Assembly (NCBI GenBank): GCA_023418095.1 | Contig: JAEZDL010000128.1 | Span: 1-14,315, forward strand | Source: Bacteroidota bacterium | Lineage (GTDB): Bacteria; Bacteroidota; Bacteroidia; Flavobacteriales_F; PHOS-HE28 | Direction of reading: 5' to 3' | DNA: 14,315 bases | In this document: one piece after another, positions 12,509 to 14,315 of the stretch | How positions within the stretch are numbered: position 1 is the stretch's first letter | Layout of the letters: each line of letters opens with the position of its first letter | Translations under genes and position numbers: made by a program | Notes under the pieces: model-generated | Seen by the model: the letters and a program-made list of their open reading frames with translations, nothing else | Database searches by the model: none | What the model was told of the DNA's origin: nothing

Positions 12509-14315
12509 ATGAAGATCAAAGTGACCCTGCCCGATGGCAGTGTAAGGGAATTCGATCACGGCGTTTCCGCCATGGACGTGGCGAAGAGCATCAGCGAAGG
12601 CCTCGCGCGAAACGTGCTCTCCTGCAAAGTGAACGGTGAAGTGCGCGATGCGAACCGGCCGCTTCCCGGCGATTGCACGCTACAACTCCTCACCTGGAAC
12701 GATCAGGAAGGAAAGAACACCCTTTGGCACAGCAGTGCGCACGTGATGGCCGAAGCGCTTGAGGAACTTTATCCAGGCGTGAAATTCGGGATCGGCCCGC
12801 CGATCGAGAACGGGTTCTATTACGACATCGACCTGGGTGATCGTTCGATCGGTGAAGGCGACTTCAAGGCGATCGAAACGAAGATGAAGGAACTCGCCGG
12901 AAAGAAGAATTCGTTCCAACGGCGCGAAGTACCGAAGGCCGAAGCGATCGAATTCTTCAAGGAAAAAGGCGACGAGTACAAGTTGGAGCTTCTCGAAGGA
13001 TTGAACGATGGGGAGATCACCTTCTACCAGCAGGGAAATTTCGTGGATCTGTGCCGCGGCCCGCACATTCCGGATACATCGTTCATCAAGGCTGCGAAGA
13101 TCATGAGCGTTGCCGGTGCCTATTGGCGCGGCGATGAAAAGCGTAAACAGCTCACGCGTCTTTACGGCATCACGTTCCCAAAGCAGAAGGAACTGGATGA
13201 ATACCTTGTTCTTCTTGAAGAAGCGAAGAAGCGCGATCACCGGAAACTCGGAAAAGAGCTCGATCTGTTCACCTTCAGTGAAAAGGTCGGGCTTGGATTA
13301 CCGCTCTGGTTGCCAAAGGGTGCGGCGCTGCGCGAACGGCTGATCAACTTCATGAAGGACTCGCAGGAGAAGAGCGGGTATGTTCAGGTGGCCACGCCGC
13401 ACATCGCGCACAAGGAACTTTACGTTACCAGCGGCCATTTTGAAAAGTATGGCAAGGACAGCTTCCAGCCGATGCACACGCCCAACGAGGGCGAGGAATT
13501 CATGCTGAAGCCGATGAATTGTCCGCACCATTGCGAGATCTTCAAAAGCCGGCCGCGCAGCTACAAGGACCTTCCGATCCGCTATGCCGAATTCGGGACC
13601 GTTTACCGTTATGAGCAAAGCGGTGAATTGCATGGATTGACGCGCGTTCGTGGCTTCACGCAGGATGATGCGCATCTTTTCTGCCGCCCCGATCAGGTGA
13701 AGGAGGAGTTCATCAAGGTGATCGACCTCGTGTTGCTCGTCTTCAAGGCGCTGGGATTGGATCGGTACGAAGCACAGATCAGCCTGCGCGATAAGGAGGA
13801 TCGCAGCAAATACATCGGCAGCGAAGAGAATTGGGAAAAGGCCGAAAAAGCGATCATCGAAGCTTCCGCCGAAAGCGGCTTGAAAACATTCATAGAATAT
13901 GGCGAAGCCGCGTTCTACGGGCCGAAGCTTGATTTCATGGTTAAGGACGCGCTGGGCCGGCGCTGGCAGTTGGGCACCATCCAGGTGGATTACAACCTTC
14001 CCGAGCGCTTCGATCTGGAATACGTCGGCAGCGACAATGCGAGACACCGTCCCGTAATGATCCACCGCGCGCCCTTCGGATCGCTCGAGCGCTTCATTGC
14101 CGTGGTGATCGAACATACCGCAGGCCGGTTCCCCCTGTGGCTTACGCCGGAGCAGGCCATTCTGCTGCCGATCAGCGATAAATACGTTGAAGCGTGCAAC
14201 AATGTCGCAAGTGTGCTGAAGAATTCCGATATTCGCGCCTCCGTTGACGAACGGAACGAGAAGATCGGCCGCAAGATCCGCGATGCGGAAATGGCCAAGA
14301 CACCGTTCATGCTCA
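12509..14315 (+). CDS. thrS: Threonyl-tRNA synthetase, 3' end beyond the window
   Basis: The 602 visible residues show the whole ThrRS plan: TGS domain (1-62), editing (SAD) domain with His74 and His78 (WHSSAHV) and Cys182 and His186 (CRGPH), then the class II core. That core has zinc ligands Cys338 (MNCPHH), His389 (DDAH) and His519, motif 2 around RYAEFGTVYRYE (358-369), and motif 3 HRAPFGSLERF (519-529). The anticodon-binding domain begins near 550 and is cut off by the window edge; about 40-50 residues are missing compared with the usual 640-650. The enzyme charges tRNA-Thr and hydrolyses mischarged Ser-tRNA in the cytosol. The ATG at 12509 begins the TGS domain (MKIKVTLPDGS) and follows a -7 element. 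In many Bacteroidota infC, rpmI and rplT follow, which cannot be checked here. Confidence 0.98.
   Translation, partial: MKIKVTLPDGSVREFDHGVSAMDVAKSISEGLARNVLSCKVNGEVRDANRPLPGDCTLQLLTWNDQEGKNTLWHSSAHVMAEALEELYPGVKFGIGPPIENGFYYDIDLGDRSIGEGDFKAIETKMKELAGKKNSFQRREVPKAEAIEFFKEKGDEYKLELLEGLNDGEITFYQQGNFVDLCRGPHIPDTSFIKAAKIMSVAGAYWRGDEKRKQLTRLYGITFPKQKELDEYLVLLEEAKKRDHRKLGKELDLFTFSEKVGLGLPLWLPKGAALRERLINFMKDSQEKSGYVQVATPHIAHKELYVTSGHFEKYGKDSFQPMHTPNEGEEFMLKPMNCPHHCEIFKSRPRSYKDLPIRYAEFGTVYRYEQSGELHGLTRVRGFTQDDAHLFCRPDQVKEEFIKVIDLVLLVFKALGLDRYEAQISLRDKEDRSKYIGSEENWEKAEKAIIEASAESGLKTFIEYGEAAFYGPKLDFMVKDALGRRWQLGTIQVDYNLPERFDLEYVGSDNARHRPVMIHRAPFGSLERFIAVVIEHTAGRFPLWLTPEQAILLPISDKYVEACNNVASVLKNSDIRASVDERNEKIGRKIRDAEMAKTPFML

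Noticed and set aside
13298..14116. Long open frame (272 codons) on the minus strand
   Set aside because: It lies antisense inside thrS, which has all ThrRS motifs on the plus strand. The antisense protein has no recognisable domain and reflects codon bias.

Overview
The window looks like ordinary chromosomal DNA from a fairly GC-rich member of the Bacteroidota, most likely a Flavobacteriales-type lineage. This is inference from four signs. Several genes are preceded by a Bacteroidota-type -7 element (TAnnTTTG or TAnnTTCG) and few have a convincing Shine-Dalgarno sequence. A bacillithiol deacetylase (bshB1) is present. A 53-residue membrane protein resembles a small family I associate with Bacteroidota. 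Small DoxX and CxxS-free TPR secreted proteins complete the picture. No integrase, transposase, phage gene, CRISPR array or toxin-antitoxin pair is visible.

Layout. 1-667 holds the C-terminal half of a polysaccharide flippase (+). 673-2035 (-) holds a Cys-type glutathione peroxidase followed by bshB1, a small thiol-redox cluster. 2114-2947 (+) encodes an unrecognised secreted protein whose stop codon overlaps the 3' end of a tRNA-Arg(TCT) gene on the opposite strand. 3129-4481 is mnmE (tRNA wobble uridine modification). 4569-6850 (+) is a likely transcription unit: a soluble PAS-PAS histidine kinase with a TTG start, a VOC/glyoxalase-like protein that overlaps it by ATGA, and a single-domain rhodanese. 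An AlkB-like dioxygenase (-) and a pirin (+) diverge from 7419-7482. A hairpin terminator at 8423-8461 separates pirin from a two-gene unit (-) of unknown function: a lipoprotein (9088-9978) and a secreted protein (8476-9084).

From 10107 onwards come ndk (+), then a leftward group (a DoxX-like membrane protein, a 53-aa membrane protein and an 84-aa conserved-looking protein), a secreted TPR protein (+), a 274-bp spacer largely made of seven-base tandem repeats, and thrS (+), which runs off the right edge.

The gene content is mostly housekeeping (tRNA modification, nucleotide balance, aminoacylation, thiol chemistry, alkylation repair). I do not see a clear new defence or biosynthetic system. 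The two most unusual things are DNA-level patterns. GATC (mostly as GATCG) is several-fold more frequent than base composition predicts, in genes and spacers alike. Seven-base-period repeats of related sequence occur in two separate intergenic regions. The lipoprotein/secreted-protein pair, the kinase-VOC coupling and the small membrane-protein pair are the best protein-level leads.
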